A DNA stretch of 58,546 bases from Candidatus Fermentibacterota bacterium (GTDB lineage Bacteria > Fermentibacterota > Fermentibacteria > Fermentibacterales > Fermentibacteraceae), in assembly GCA_012523605.1 (NCBI GenBank), contig JAAYTY010000056.1, positions 1 to 58,546 on the forward strand, read 5' to 3'. Each line of letters starts with the position of its first letter. The stretch's first letter is position 1. Below, piece by piece: positions 24,528 to 33,249 of the stretch. A model generated the notes under the pieces. It saw only the letters and a list, made by a program, of their open reading frames with translations. It had not been told where the DNA came from and searched no databases. Position numbers and translations under genes: made by a program.

Positions 24528-25010
24528 CTATTCCTCCGGGGGTGGAACGAGCCCGGCGATGTCGACGGCCCATCCCGCCGGAGTCAGGCGTACCGGGATT
24601 TCCTGCGGCCCCCGGGAAGTCCTCACCACAACGATCGCGAATGCCGAATCGACGTATTCGACGGATCTTATGCTCGTGCTCATGCGGCGCGCGGCCTCCG
24701 AGGCGGAGGTCATGCGGACGAACAGCTCCTGCCCCGTCAGACCGGCGAACTCCTCCTCGGTCATCCCTCCCGCCAGGCGCTCGAGCGCAGGACCCGCCTC
24801 CACATACCCGAAATGACGAAGGATCAGGACTGTCGAATCATACCAGGCCTGCGATTCCGGAGTGAGCAGGGACCAGGCCGTGACGTAGTCGGAGTCGGCC
24901 AGTGCTTCCGCCAGACCAGTCACCGCCGAGGCAGGCCCCTCTCCGTTTCCGCAGGCGCAGGCCGCGAGCATTGCGACAGTCACTGCGGCATGGCGGAGTG
25001 CGGTTTTCAC
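24528..25010 (-). CDS. Predicted lipoprotein of unknown function
   Basis: The 160-residue protein starts at GTG 25010, overlapping the stop of the DUF1015 gene by four bases; the ORF extension to 25055 is inside that gene. The first 18 residues are a lipoprotein signal (basic KTALRH, hydrophobic AVTVAMLAA) with a lipobox LAAC whose Cys is residue 18. The mature part looks like a small alpha/beta domain of the NTF2/DUF4878 kind: helical LAEALADSDYVTAWSLLTPESQAWY, then beta-strands ending IPVRLTPAGWAVDI. That pattern often binds or presents ligands at the membrane, but no catalytic residues are visible. The fold assignment is tentative. Confidence 0.72.
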   Translation of the reverse strand: MKTALRHAAVTVAMLAACACGNGEGPASAVTGLAEALADSDYVTAWSLLTPESQAWYDSTVLILRHFGYVEAGPALERLAGGMTEEEFAGLTGQELFVRMTSASEAARRMSTSIRSVEYVDSAFAIVVVRTSRGPQEIPVRLTPAGWAVDIAGLVPPPEE

Positions 25011-26242
25011 AGCAGGTGTATCACCAGCCCGCTGCGGAGCTTGGGCTCGAACCATGTGGACTTGGGCGGCATTACATTCCCGCTCTCGGCGACTCTCAGA
25101 AGCTGGTCCATCGTGGTGGGGTACAGAGAGAAGGCAACGGCGTACCTGCCTGTGTCAACGAGGGTGGACAGCTCGCCCGTGCCCCTGATGCCGCCGACGA
25201 ACCCGATCCTCTTGTCGGTTCTAGGATCCTCTATGCCGAGGACGGGGCCCAGCAGATTGTTCTGCAGAATGCTGGAGTCGAGACTCATGACGGGGTCGTC
25301 GTGCGGATAGGTGCCGTCCTTCGCTCTGAGGCCTATCCAGGAGCCGTTCATGTACATCGAGAACTCGTGCACTCTCCCTGGGCTGGCGGGCGCGGACTGG
25401 ACGATCTCGAAGTTCTTCGAGACAAGATCCATGAAAGCGGCCGGAGAGTGCCCGTTGAGGTCCTTCACCACCCTGTTGTACGGAAGGATCCTCATGTGGC
25501 TCTTGGGGAAGATAACGGCCAGGAACCCGTTGTACTCCTCGTTTCCGGTGTGTCCAGGATCGGCCTCCCGGCGCCGCCGGGCCAGTATCGCGGCCGCGGC
25601 GCTCCTGTGATGGCCGTCCGCAACGTAGAGAGCCGGCACATCGGCGAAGAGCTGTTCTATCTTCCTCACCACCGCCTCGCCCGACGCGAGCCACAGGGTG
25701 TGCCTGACGCCGTCCGGGGCCGTGAAGTCGTACTCGGGCTCTCCCCGCCCCACCTCCGCCTGGATGGCGCTGAGCTCGGCCACGTCCGGGTAAGTGAGGA
25801 AGACGGGGCCCACCTGGGCGTTCAGAGCGTCGATGTGGCGAAGGCGGTCCTCCTCCTTGTCCTTCCTCGTAAACTCGTGCTTTCTTATCACGTTGCGGTC
25901 GTAGTCCTCGACCGAGGCGCACCCCACGAGGCCCACCTGGGCATGGTCGCCCATTATCTGCCGGTAGAAGTAGAAGCAGGGCTCGGGATCCTGAACGAGG
26001 ACCCCGTCGGCGATCATCTTCCTGAAGTTCTCGGCGCCGCGGGCGTAGACCCGCGGATCGTAGAGGTCAATCGACGGATCGAGATCGATCTCGGGCTTCG
26101 TCACGTGGAGTATGCTGTAGGGATTCCCGGCGGCCATCTCTCTGGCCTCGTCGGAGTCGAGCACGTCATAGGGAGGTGCGGCCACCCTGCTGGCGTACTC
26201 CTTCAGCGGCCTCAAGCCCTTGAACGGTCTTATTCTTGCCAT
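25007..26242 (-). CDS. DUF1015 family protein
   Basis: This 411-residue protein starts MARIRPFKGLRPLKEYASRVAAPPYDVL, the conserved opening of DUF1015 proteins. It also contains YVADGHHRSAAA, the family's most conserved motif (DGHHR), plus FPKSHMRILPYNRVVKDL. The family is widespread, often next to serine or amino-acid metabolism genes, and its biochemical role is not established. Here it leads a short run (DUF1015, lipoprotein, LiaF-like) with a four-base overlap to the second gene. The C-terminus NVMPPKSTWFEPKLRSGL is also family-typical. Confidence 0.92.
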   Translation of the reverse strand: MARIRPFKGLRPLKEYASRVAAPPYDVLDSDEAREMAAGNPYSILHVTKPEIDLDPSIDLYDPRVYARGAENFRKMIADGVLVQDPEPCFYFYRQIMGDHAQVGLVGCASVEDYDRNVIRKHEFTRKDKEEDRLRHIDALNAQVGPVFLTYPDVAELSAIQAEVGRGEPEYDFTAPDGVRHTLWLASGEAVVRKIEQLFADVPALYVADGHHRSAAAAILARRRREADPGHTGNEEYNGFLAVIFPKSHMRILPYNRVVKDLNGHSPAAFMDLVSKNFEIVQSAPASPGRVHEFSMYMNGSWIGLRAKDGTYPHDDPVMSLDSSILQNNLLGPVLGIEDPRTDKRIGFVGGIRGTGELSTLVDTGRYAVAFSLYPTTMDQLLRVAESGNVMPPKSTWFEPKLRSGLVIHLL

Positions 26243-26316
26243 CGCTAGCCTCCGGGACTCCTGGATGTGGCGTTCCGGGCCCCTGCCAGCTCAGCCGGCT
26301 CCGGGACCGATTCGAA

Positions 26317-27096
26317 CTAGTTTACAAGAGAAACGCCTCTCGGTCCAGAACCCCGCGACTTGAAGAGTGCCTGTACTGCCTTCCTCTCGACCTCGAACCT
26401 CGGATCCAGAACAGCCGAGCGCGACAGCTCCGCCCCCAGCTTGCGCCACGCCTCCAGCGGCCGTCCGAGGTCTCTGGAGAGCATCAAGCCCTCCGCGAAC
26501 ACCCGCCATCTCCATTCGGGTTCTGACCTGTCCCATTCCTCGACCAGCCCGGGCAGGAAGCGCGTGTCGCCGTCCCTGAAGGCCGTTTCGAGGGCCAGCA
26601 GCCTGGACGAGAGGCCGTTCTCCTCTCCGAGGAACGGAAGCTCGACCCGTGCGCCCCCCCTCCTCCAGGCCCGAGCTCTGAGCACCAGAGCGAGCGGCTC
26701 GGAGCCCCTTGCCAGCTCGATGCAGCCCGCGTGGTTGCCGGCGGCCTCTGTGAGTCTGTAAACAGGCCCCAGCTCGAGCCTGCGGGCCGAGCGCTCCTCG
26801 CCACTGCCGCGCAGGAGTTCGACGGCGCGTTTGAACGCGCCCAGCGCCTCCTCCCATTTCCCAAGGCGGGAGAATCCGTCGGCGGCCGCGGTCTGCACCG
26901 CCGGAAGGCCGGACTGCTCGGCAAGGGCTTCCGCGATGTATTCTTCCGCAGCCCCGCGGTTGCCCTGGTCGAGCACCAGGCGTATCCTGCGCTTCCAGAG
27001 GGCGGCTCTCACGTCCGGCGACTTCTCAGTCGCCAGAAGCGCAGCGATGCCTGGCAGTTGACGCCCGGACGATGCCGGCCCTTTATTCCGATTCAT
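26317..27096 (-). CDS. Helical-repeat (TPR-like) protein of unknown function
   Basis: A 259-residue protein if it starts at ATG 27096, which has GGAG eight bases upstream. The frame stays open to GTG 27246, but that would overlap the start of addB on the other strand. It is composed of amphipathic helices with alternating small and large residues. One segment (DGFSRLGKWEEALGAFKRAVELL) fits a tetratricopeptide repeat, and others are degenerate. It is Arg- and Glu-rich, with no signal peptide, so it is probably cytoplasmic. It ends with TAG 74 bases before the DUF1015 start. No known family is recognised; a scaffold role is a guess. Confidence 0.62.
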   Translation of the reverse strand: MNRNKGPASSGRQLPGIAALLATEKSPDVRAALWKRRIRLVLDQGNRGAAEEYIAEALAEQSGLPAVQTAAADGFSRLGKWEEALGAFKRAVELLRGSGEERSARRLELGPVYRLTEAAGNHAGCIELARGSEPLALVLRARAWRRGGARVELPFLGEENGLSSRLLALETAFRDGDTRFLPGLVEEWDRSEPEWRWRVFAEGLMLSRDLGRPLEAWRKLGAELSRSAVLDPRFEVERKAVQALFKSRGSGPRGVSLVN

Positions 27097-27225
27097 GAGA
27101 TCGGCTCCGGTCAGAGGGTTTACGATGTCGCGCGCCTCCGGTGGTCCTACTCGCAACCGGAGCGTTGGTTCCCCGTTCCGGCCGGTTCCGGGCTCGAACC
27201 CCCGCAGCGACCTCCGGAGAATACC

Positions 27226-30123
27226 CTGAAAGTCTTCCAGGGTCACTACCGTGCGCTCGAGAACGCTCTCGTCGTGGAGATGGAGAGGCTCCGAAGCCGT
27301 GGCAGGGTGGCCGTCGTCACCGCGGGCCGCGTCCAGCTCGAGCGACTCGAGAGGGTTCTGCTCGATCGCTGCGGCATGCTCGCGAACGTGGAGTTCCTGC
27401 CCACGTTCCCGAAACTGGCGCGAAGGGTGCTTCCCGGGGCGGTTCTGGATGACGAGGCTCCAGGCGAGCTGGACAGGATCCTCATGGGACTCGCGGCCAT
27501 GGAAGCCGTTCCGCCGGACCTCCCCTACGGGAACCTTCGCGGCAGCGCGCGTGCGGGGAGTTCTCTCGCGGCCTTCCTCGAATCCCTCCTGGTAAGAGGG
27601 ATCTCCGACGAAGAGTATTCCGCGGCCCTGGACTCCAGGGCTTCTTCGAGACCCGCGACCCCCACGGAGGAATCGATCAGAATCGCATTCCCGGCTTATG
27701 CCGCCGAGCGCAGACGATGCGCGCCGCGATCGGCGGAGTCTCTCATCGAGGAGGCCGTGAAGGAGGGAGACTGGGCAAGGTTCGGAGCCATCGCGTTCTA
27801 CGGGTATTACGACATGAACCCTCTTCAGAGGAGGCTCCTGAGGGCCGCCGCCAGATCGGGGATGGTAGAGGTGTGCTGTTTCAGCCCCCTGCCCGCTGGA
27901 CTCCCGGAATGGGGCCGTCTGGGGACAAAGACCTCCGAACTCCTCTCGAGCATGGGCTCCGCTCCGGCGAGGCCGGATGCGAGGATCGCCATGGGGGCCT
28001 TCGGCAATCTGGCCGACGACTTGCTCGGCAGGAGGTCCGTGATGGAAGTGCCATCCGGTTTCGAGCTGGTGGACGCCCCCGGAACGAGCGCCGCGGCTCG
28101 CACAGCGGTCGACTTCGTCCGGACAGCCATGGCCGCTGGAACCTCCGCAGGGGAGATAGCCGTCTCGGGGCGCGATCCTGCGCTCAGGGCTTCGCTGCTC
28201 CTCGCCCTGGGCGAGGGCATTCCGGCAAGAGACTCCCTGGAGGCTCCCGCAGTCTCGCTGCCAGAAGGCGCCCTAGTCTCAGGCCTCCTCGAGGCACGCG
28301 AGGCGGACTACCATTTCCTGTATCTCGACAGGCTGGTCTCCACGGGCGCTCTGGACCCGCGCTTCGGGATCGACAGGAGCCTCATCGCCGGGCTGGTTTC
28401 GTCCACCGGCTGCAGATCCGGTCTGGAGGGCTGGATCGCGGCGGCATCCTCCCGGGCTTCCACCGATGGATTCCGGGAGTTCGTCGAAATCCTTGCCGGA
28501 ATGGAGGCTGGGCTGTCGAACGCGCGCTCGGCCGGCGACTTCTCGCGGGCCCTCTTCGATTCGGCGGCGGGGCTCGCCTTCGAGGGTTTGAAGAACCGCG
28601 TTTCCGGGCTGGGAAGGGATCTCCACCCGCGGTTCGACACCTCAATCGCCTCGGATCGGATGTCGGAGGCGATCAGGCTCGCTCTGTCGTCCTTCATGGT
28701 CAGTCTTGGAGGCTCGGAATCGGGGGTGCGCTTCCTGCCGCTCGAGGATCTCAGAGGCGCCCTTTTCGATGCAGTATGCATCGTCGGCGTCGACGAGGGC
28801 ATCATGCCCGGCATCCCGAGGGAGGATGCCAGGCTCCCCGCCGAGCTGGCCGAAAGGCTCGAACTGACCTCGAGGAAGGACCGGGAGAGGGAGGAGGCCT
28901 TTCTTCTCAGGCAGGCCATGGAGGCGGCCTCGAAGAGGCTGACCCTGGTCTGGAGAAGCAGGAGTCCGGACGGAGCGGTGCTGGAGCCCTCTCTGCTGCT
29001 CGACCCACTGCTCGCGTCCACGAGGGCCGTCGGTGATGCGGGCGGCGCCGGGACGCCGCGCTGGATGCGCAAGGCGTCCTCCAGCCCCGCTGAGGCGCTG
29101 TTCGGCGGAGTAAGACCCGGGCAGTCGGCTGTGCGGCTTCGCGACGGGGCTGATGTCCGGCTTCCGCCGTTCTTCGCGAGAGCCGAGGCTGCGGAGCGTT
29201 CCCGGGGCGTCACGTCCGGCTTCTCGGCGTGGGACGGCGATCTGGCCTCCGGCGGCGAGCGCCCGCCGATTCCCGGAAGGGTGCGCATAAGCAGTATCAG
29301 GGATCTCGCGGTCTGCCCGTTCCTGTTCATGCTGAGGAACATCTGGAAGCTGGAGGAGGAGCCCGCATTGGAGCTGAGCGTCAAACCCGACGCCTTGACT
29401 TTCGGCAGTCTCGTCCACGACGCTCTCAGGATCGTCTTCGCCGCATCCATCGAGGGACGGCCGGAGCCGGACACCGCCGACGCGGTAAGGAGGAGCGCGG
29501 AATCCCTCGGCTTCACCCGCACCGTGCCGGGAGGCATCGGGACCGTCGCGCTCGAAGGTGTCGCGAGGGCGGTGGACGAGTTCCGGGGCCTTCTGATCTC
29601 GTCCGGATGGCGTCCGAGGGAGGTCGAGAAACCGGTCCGCCACAGGTTCTGCGGTTTCGATCTCACCGGCAGGATAGATCTCGTCGCGACCGACGGGGAC
29701 GGCAGGGAAATCCTGATAGACTTCAAAACTGGCAGGCCCAGGAAGCGTGCGGAGTTCCTCGAGGATCTTACCGGGGGGAACGAGTTTCAGGTTCCCCTCT
29801 ACTCGATCATCAGAGAGAGCGAGGGCAGGGCTCCAGGGGCCATGGGATACCTTCATCTCGGGGTGAGCCCCGGGGAACAGCCGGTCATCTCCGCATCCGA
29901 GTTCGACTCCTTCAGGGAATCCGTTCTGGAGAGGCTTGAAGTTCTTCTCGGCATGCTCGAGACCGGCCTTCTGCCGCCCAAACCGGGGAGCGCTTGCCGG
30001 ACGTGCAGCTTCCCGTCGGTATGCAGGATATGGTCACGCGACAGGATAATGGGATTCAAGTGGCTGAACGACGAACGCACCCGCTCCGAGCCTCTCGAAA
30101 CGCCGGAACAGGAAGGACCCTGA
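27226..30123 (+). CDS. addB: AddB-like subunit of the AddAB helicase-nuclease (PD-(D/E)XK nuclease)
   Basis: The 965-residue protein is chosen to start at CTG 27226: GGAG lies six bases upstream and the encoded LKVFQGHYRALENALV already looks like the beginning of the family, while the first ATG (near 27280) cuts it. The middle is an inactivated UvrD-like helicase. The C-terminal nuclease has CPFLFMLRNIW (first Fe-S Cys, about residue 696), LVHDALR and the catalytic REILIDFKTGR (about 827). The final CRTCSFPSVC supplies the other three cysteines of a [4Fe-4S] cluster. It works with AddA in double-strand-break resection. Its stop TGA precedes the addA TTG by one base. Confidence 0.86.
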   Translation: MKVFQGHYRALENALVVEMERLRSRGRVAVVTAGRVQLERLERVLLDRCGMLANVEFLPTFPKLARRVLPGAVLDDEAPGELDRILMGLAAMEAVPPDLPYGNLRGSARAGSSLAAFLESLLVRGISDEEYSAALDSRASSRPATPTEESIRIAFPAYAAERRRCAPRSAESLIEEAVKEGDWARFGAIAFYGYYDMNPLQRRLLRAAARSGMVEVCCFSPLPAGLPEWGRLGTKTSELLSSMGSAPARPDARIAMGAFGNLADDLLGRRSVMEVPSGFELVDAPGTSAAARTAVDFVRTAMAAGTSAGEIAVSGRDPALRASLLLALGEGIPARDSLEAPAVSLPEGALVSGLLEAREADYHFLYLDRLVSTGALDPRFGIDRSLIAGLVSSTGCRSGLEGWIAAASSRASTDGFREFVEILAGMEAGLSNARSAGDFSRALFDSAAGLAFEGLKNRVSGLGRDLHPRFDTSIASDRMSEAIRLALSSFMVSLGGSESGVRFLPLEDLRGALFDAVCIVGVDEGIMPGIPREDARLPAELAERLELTSRKDREREEAFLLRQAMEAASKRLTLVWRSRSPDGAVLEPSLLLDPLLASTRAVGDAGGAGTPRWMRKASSSPAEALFGGVRPGQSAVRLRDGADVRLPPFFARAEAAERSRGVTSGFSAWDGDLASGGERPPIPGRVRISSIRDLAVCPFLFMLRNIWKLEEEPALELSVKPDALTFGSLVHDALRIVFAASIEGRPEPDTADAVRRSAESLGFTRTVPGGIGTVALEGVARAVDEFRGLLISSGWRPREVEKPVRHRFCGFDLTGRIDLVATDGDGREILIDFKTGRPRKRAEFLEDLTGGNEFQVPLYSIIRESEGRAPGAMGYLHLGVSPGEQPVISASEFDSFRESVLERLEVLLGMLETGLLPPKPGSACRTCSFPSVCRIWSRDRIMGFKWLNDERTRSEPLETPEQEGP

Positions 30124-30124
30124 C

Positions 30125-33100
30125 TTGACGGGAGCGGATCTGGAGACACTCGGAGACGGCGTCTCGCGTCGCGCCATCGTCGCCGAGAGGTCGCGCAACG
30201 TGGCGGTGGAGGCGAGCGCCGGCACCGGCAAGACCCATCTTCTCACGAGCAGGGTGACAGGCATGCTGGAGGCGGGGGTTCCGGTGGACAGGCTGGTGGT
30301 CGTCACGTTCACCACTGCGGCGGCCGCCCAGCTCAGGTCGAGGATCAGGCGGGCCATAGCCGCGAGCTCGAACCTCCCGCCGGACCGGAAGATCGAGCAG
30401 ATGTCCCTGATCCCGTGCGCCTCGATAGACACCATACACGGATATGCATCGTCGATCCTGAAGCGGTTCGCCCATATCGCGGGCATAGACCCGGGTTTCA
30501 GCGTGTCGAAGGACGCCTTCACCAGGCGTGAGATTTCGCGCGTTCTCGACGGATACCTCCAGTCGGTGGACAGCGAGCTTCTCGCGGAATGCAGCTCCGT
30601 ACTGGTCCTGCTCGGCGGCAGGCTGCCGGGGATCATAGCCTCCCTCGCATCCCTCCCGGACTGGTTCGATGCCCCCGCCGCGAAGCTCTTCGGCCATGAC
30701 GAACGGGAACTCCGGATCCATTACTGGCTGGACCGCATGGACGAGTTGGTCTCGCTCTCATCCGGTGTGAATCACGAGGACGCTCTCAGAACCGCGATAG
30801 AGGCTTCGGCGTCAGGCGTGCGGGAGTCTCTGGGGACTCCGGACCTGGCGATCCGCCTGAGACAGATACTGAAGCCGATCCGGAGGAACCTGGGAAGCAG
30901 GCGGCACTGGGGAGACGCGGAGAGGCTCGAAACGGCGCGGGAGCTGGCCGACAGGGTGAAGAGGAACATGCCGTCGGCCCTGCTCGCAGGGCAGTTCATC
31001 AGGCTCGTGATGCCACTCGTGGAAGATCTCAGGAGAACGCGGCGCGACCGGCGATCGGGGCTCACCTACGACGACCTGCTCTGGTACTGCAGGAGAACCC
31101 TTGAAGAAAGCGCCGAGCTGAGACGCATCCTGCTGTCGGAGACCGACCACGTATTCATCGACGAGTTCCAGGACACCAGCGCCGTCCAGGCCGAGATCTT
31201 CAGGCTCCTGCTGGGGTCTCCTGACGGAACCATCTCCGGCGGCAGGCTCACGATCGTCGGAGATCGCAAGCAGTCGATCTACGGATGGAGGGCGGCGGAC
31301 CTGCCGTCGTACAGGCGCATGCAGAGCGAGCTGGAGCGGCAGGGGGCGCTGGTCTCGCCCATCTCGGTGAGCTTCCGGAGCACCAGGAATATTATAGACT
31401 TCGCGAACGCCTTCGGAAGGAACCTGTTCCCCTGCGAGCCCCTGCCGGAGGACTCCCAGGAATGCTCCTACTCCGATCTCCAGGCTCTCCGCGATGCTCC
31501 CGAGGGTTCTCCGGTGGAAATTTTCGAGACCCCGGAGGCCGCGAGCGCATCAGAGCGCAGGGACATCGAATCGGCCTGGCTGGCTGACTTCCTGGCCCGC
31601 GAGAGACAGGCGGGGAACGGGAGCGGCTGGGCCGTGCTGATGCGCACAAGGACCGACCTCGAGACATATGTCTCCCGGCTGGCCGCGAAGGGCGTCCCAT
31701 TCGTGATCGATTCGAGCAGGGATTTCAAGAGAAGGCTCGAGACGGGGGACATCAGGAATCTCCTCAGGTGCATGGCCTCGCCTTCGGACAGGTCGAGCCT
31801 GGCGGCCGTCCTCAGATCTCCGTTCTTCGGGATCCGCGACGCGGAGATCTCGGCCGCATTCGAATCCGGCCTACGATCCTTCGAGGAGCCTGCTCCTGGC
31901 GTTCCTTCCGCGGTCGGAGATGCCTGCAGGATGCTTTCCGTTCTCCGCTCCTGCTCACTGGGAACGACAGCCTCGGAGTTCATGCGGATCCTCCTGAGCG
32001 AGACCGCTCTGCCGGGGGTCATAAGCGCCTCGGGCTATGACGTTCCGCGGAGGCTGGCCAACCTGCAGTACCTCTTCGAGTGGTCGGTCGAGAACCGGGA
32101 GCTGTCCCTGGCCGACATCGCGGATCTTCTCGACGAGGATGGAGAGGGGGTGCAGTCGGAGATCGCTGAGCCACCGGCGGCTCCGGAAGACCCGGAATGC
32201 GTGCTCATCTCCACGATCCACAGGGCGAAGGGGCTCGATTTCGACAAGGTGATCTTTCTGGCAACGCAGGGAAGGATCTATGGGGCGCAGGACAGAGACG
32301 TGCTCGGATCGGACACTCTCGGAATGGCCGGCCTGAGGTTCGACGCCGAACTCAGATCCGCCGGCTACGAGAGGCTCGAGAAGAGGGAGCGCGAGCTGAG
32401 CATGGCCGAGAGCAGAAGGCTGATCTACGTGGCGATCACGAGGGCCAGGGCCAGGCTGATCGTTGTCACGGACCCCTCAGCGAAGAGCGGGACCATCGCC
32501 GGGATGTTCAGCAGTGTTCTAAGGAAGACTCTGGAGTCGAGCCCCGGCGTCGCGCGGGTCACCCGGATCGAGGAATCGGGTCCTTTCGCGAACGAGCCCG
32601 CGGAAGGACCTCCGCTGTCCGACGACGTCGTGACCGTCCCCGGGCTTACGCCGGTCCCGGTCATCGCGGGTGCGGAGATCCCGGCCGCCATGCTCCTGGG
32701 CTCGTGCGTGCATGCGGTCATGGAGAAGATAGATTTCGGCGATCCCCGCGGCTGGCTCGAGGAGCGTCTGCCGGCGATGAACCTGCCCCCGGAAGTGGAC
32801 AGGGAGGAGGTGCGGAGGCTGGCCGAAGCGTTCTTCGAGACGCCCGACCTGCCGTTCGAGCCTGGCGCCTGCTCCATCTTGGGAAGGGAGTTCCCGATCG
32901 TGTTCATGGAAGGCGGCAGGCCCCGGGAGCAGTACGTCGATCTCCTGGTCGAGCACGGGGGCACCCTCCACGCTATAGACTACAAGACGGACTCGGTCGA
33001 CGAGGACGGCATACGGGCGGCCATCGATGGACACGCCGCCAAGCAGACTTCCTACGGCACGCATCTCGCGGGGGCGCTGGGAAGGACGGTCGAGGTCCGT

Positions 33101-33184
33101 ATTTCCTTCCTGAAACCGCGCACCGCGAGGCTGGTGGGGCGGTTCCAACCGGGCGGCGACTTCCCGGATTCCGGCCTCGCCTGA
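30125..33184 (+). CDS. addA: AddA-like subunit of the AddAB helicase-nuclease
   Basis: This 1019-residue superfamily 1 helicase-nuclease starts at TTG 30125, just after the addB stop; AGGA near 30113 is the likely ribosome site. It has the Walker A loop ASAGTGKTHLL (residues 30-40), motif II VFIDEFQDTSAVQ (about 343-355), motif III GDRKQSIYGWR, motif V STIHRAKGLDFDKVIF and motif VI YVAITRARARL (about 770). The RecB-like nuclease at the C-terminus has GSCVHAVMEKIDF and LHAIDYKTDS (about 952). It is shorter than Bacillus AddA (~1230). It unwinds and degrades DNA ends before RecA loading. It converges on the C25 peptidase gene, separated by a hairpin. Confidence 0.9.
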   Translation: MTGADLETLGDGVSRRAIVAERSRNVAVEASAGTGKTHLLTSRVTGMLEAGVPVDRLVVVTFTTAAAAQLRSRIRRAIAASSNLPPDRKIEQMSLIPCASIDTIHGYASSILKRFAHIAGIDPGFSVSKDAFTRREISRVLDGYLQSVDSELLAECSSVLVLLGGRLPGIIASLASLPDWFDAPAAKLFGHDERELRIHYWLDRMDELVSLSSGVNHEDALRTAIEASASGVRESLGTPDLAIRLRQILKPIRRNLGSRRHWGDAERLETARELADRVKRNMPSALLAGQFIRLVMPLVEDLRRTRRDRRSGLTYDDLLWYCRRTLEESAELRRILLSETDHVFIDEFQDTSAVQAEIFRLLLGSPDGTISGGRLTIVGDRKQSIYGWRAADLPSYRRMQSELERQGALVSPISVSFRSTRNIIDFANAFGRNLFPCEPLPEDSQECSYSDLQALRDAPEGSPVEIFETPEAASASERRDIESAWLADFLARERQAGNGSGWAVLMRTRTDLETYVSRLAAKGVPFVIDSSRDFKRRLETGDIRNLLRCMASPSDRSSLAAVLRSPFFGIRDAEISAAFESGLRSFEEPAPGVPSAVGDACRMLSVLRSCSLGTTASEFMRILLSETALPGVISASGYDVPRRLANLQYLFEWSVENRELSLADIADLLDEDGEGVQSEIAEPPAAPEDPECVLISTIHRAKGLDFDKVIFLATQGRIYGAQDRDVLGSDTLGMAGLRFDAELRSAGYERLEKRERELSMAESRRLIYVAITRARARLIVVTDPSAKSGTIAGMFSSVLRKTLESSPGVARVTRIEESGPFANEPAEGPPLSDDVVTVPGLTPVPVIAGAEIPAAMLLGSCVHAVMEKIDFGDPRGWLEERLPAMNLPPEVDREEVRRLAEAFFETPDLPFEPGACSILGREFPIVFMEGGRPREQYVDLLVEHGGTLHAIDYKTDSVDEDGIRAAIDGHAAKQTSYGTHLAGALGRTVEVRISFLKPRTARLVGRFQPGGDFPDSGLA

Positions 33185-33203
33185 AAGGGGCCCGCAACGA
33201 AGA

Positions 33204-33228
33204 GCGGGAGGGCCTGAGGCCCTCCCGC
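33204..33228. terminator. Bidirectional hairpin terminator between convergent genes
   Basis: GCGGGAGGGCC (33204-33214), loop TGA, then GGCCCTCCCGC (33218-33228) form a perfect 11-base-pair stem. It sits in the 65-base gap between the stop of addA and the stop of the C25 peptidase gene. The U-tract is weak on both strands (CTTCTCCTATT on plus), so efficiency is uncertain. Confidence 0.6.
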
Positions 33229-33249
33229 AGGCGTCTTCTCCTATTCGCG

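Noticed and set aside
27190..27207. GGTTCGAGCCC-like tRNA T-arm on the minus strand
   Set aside because: No cloverleaf could be drawn around it; the stem does not pair with the flanks and the region lies just upstream of addB.
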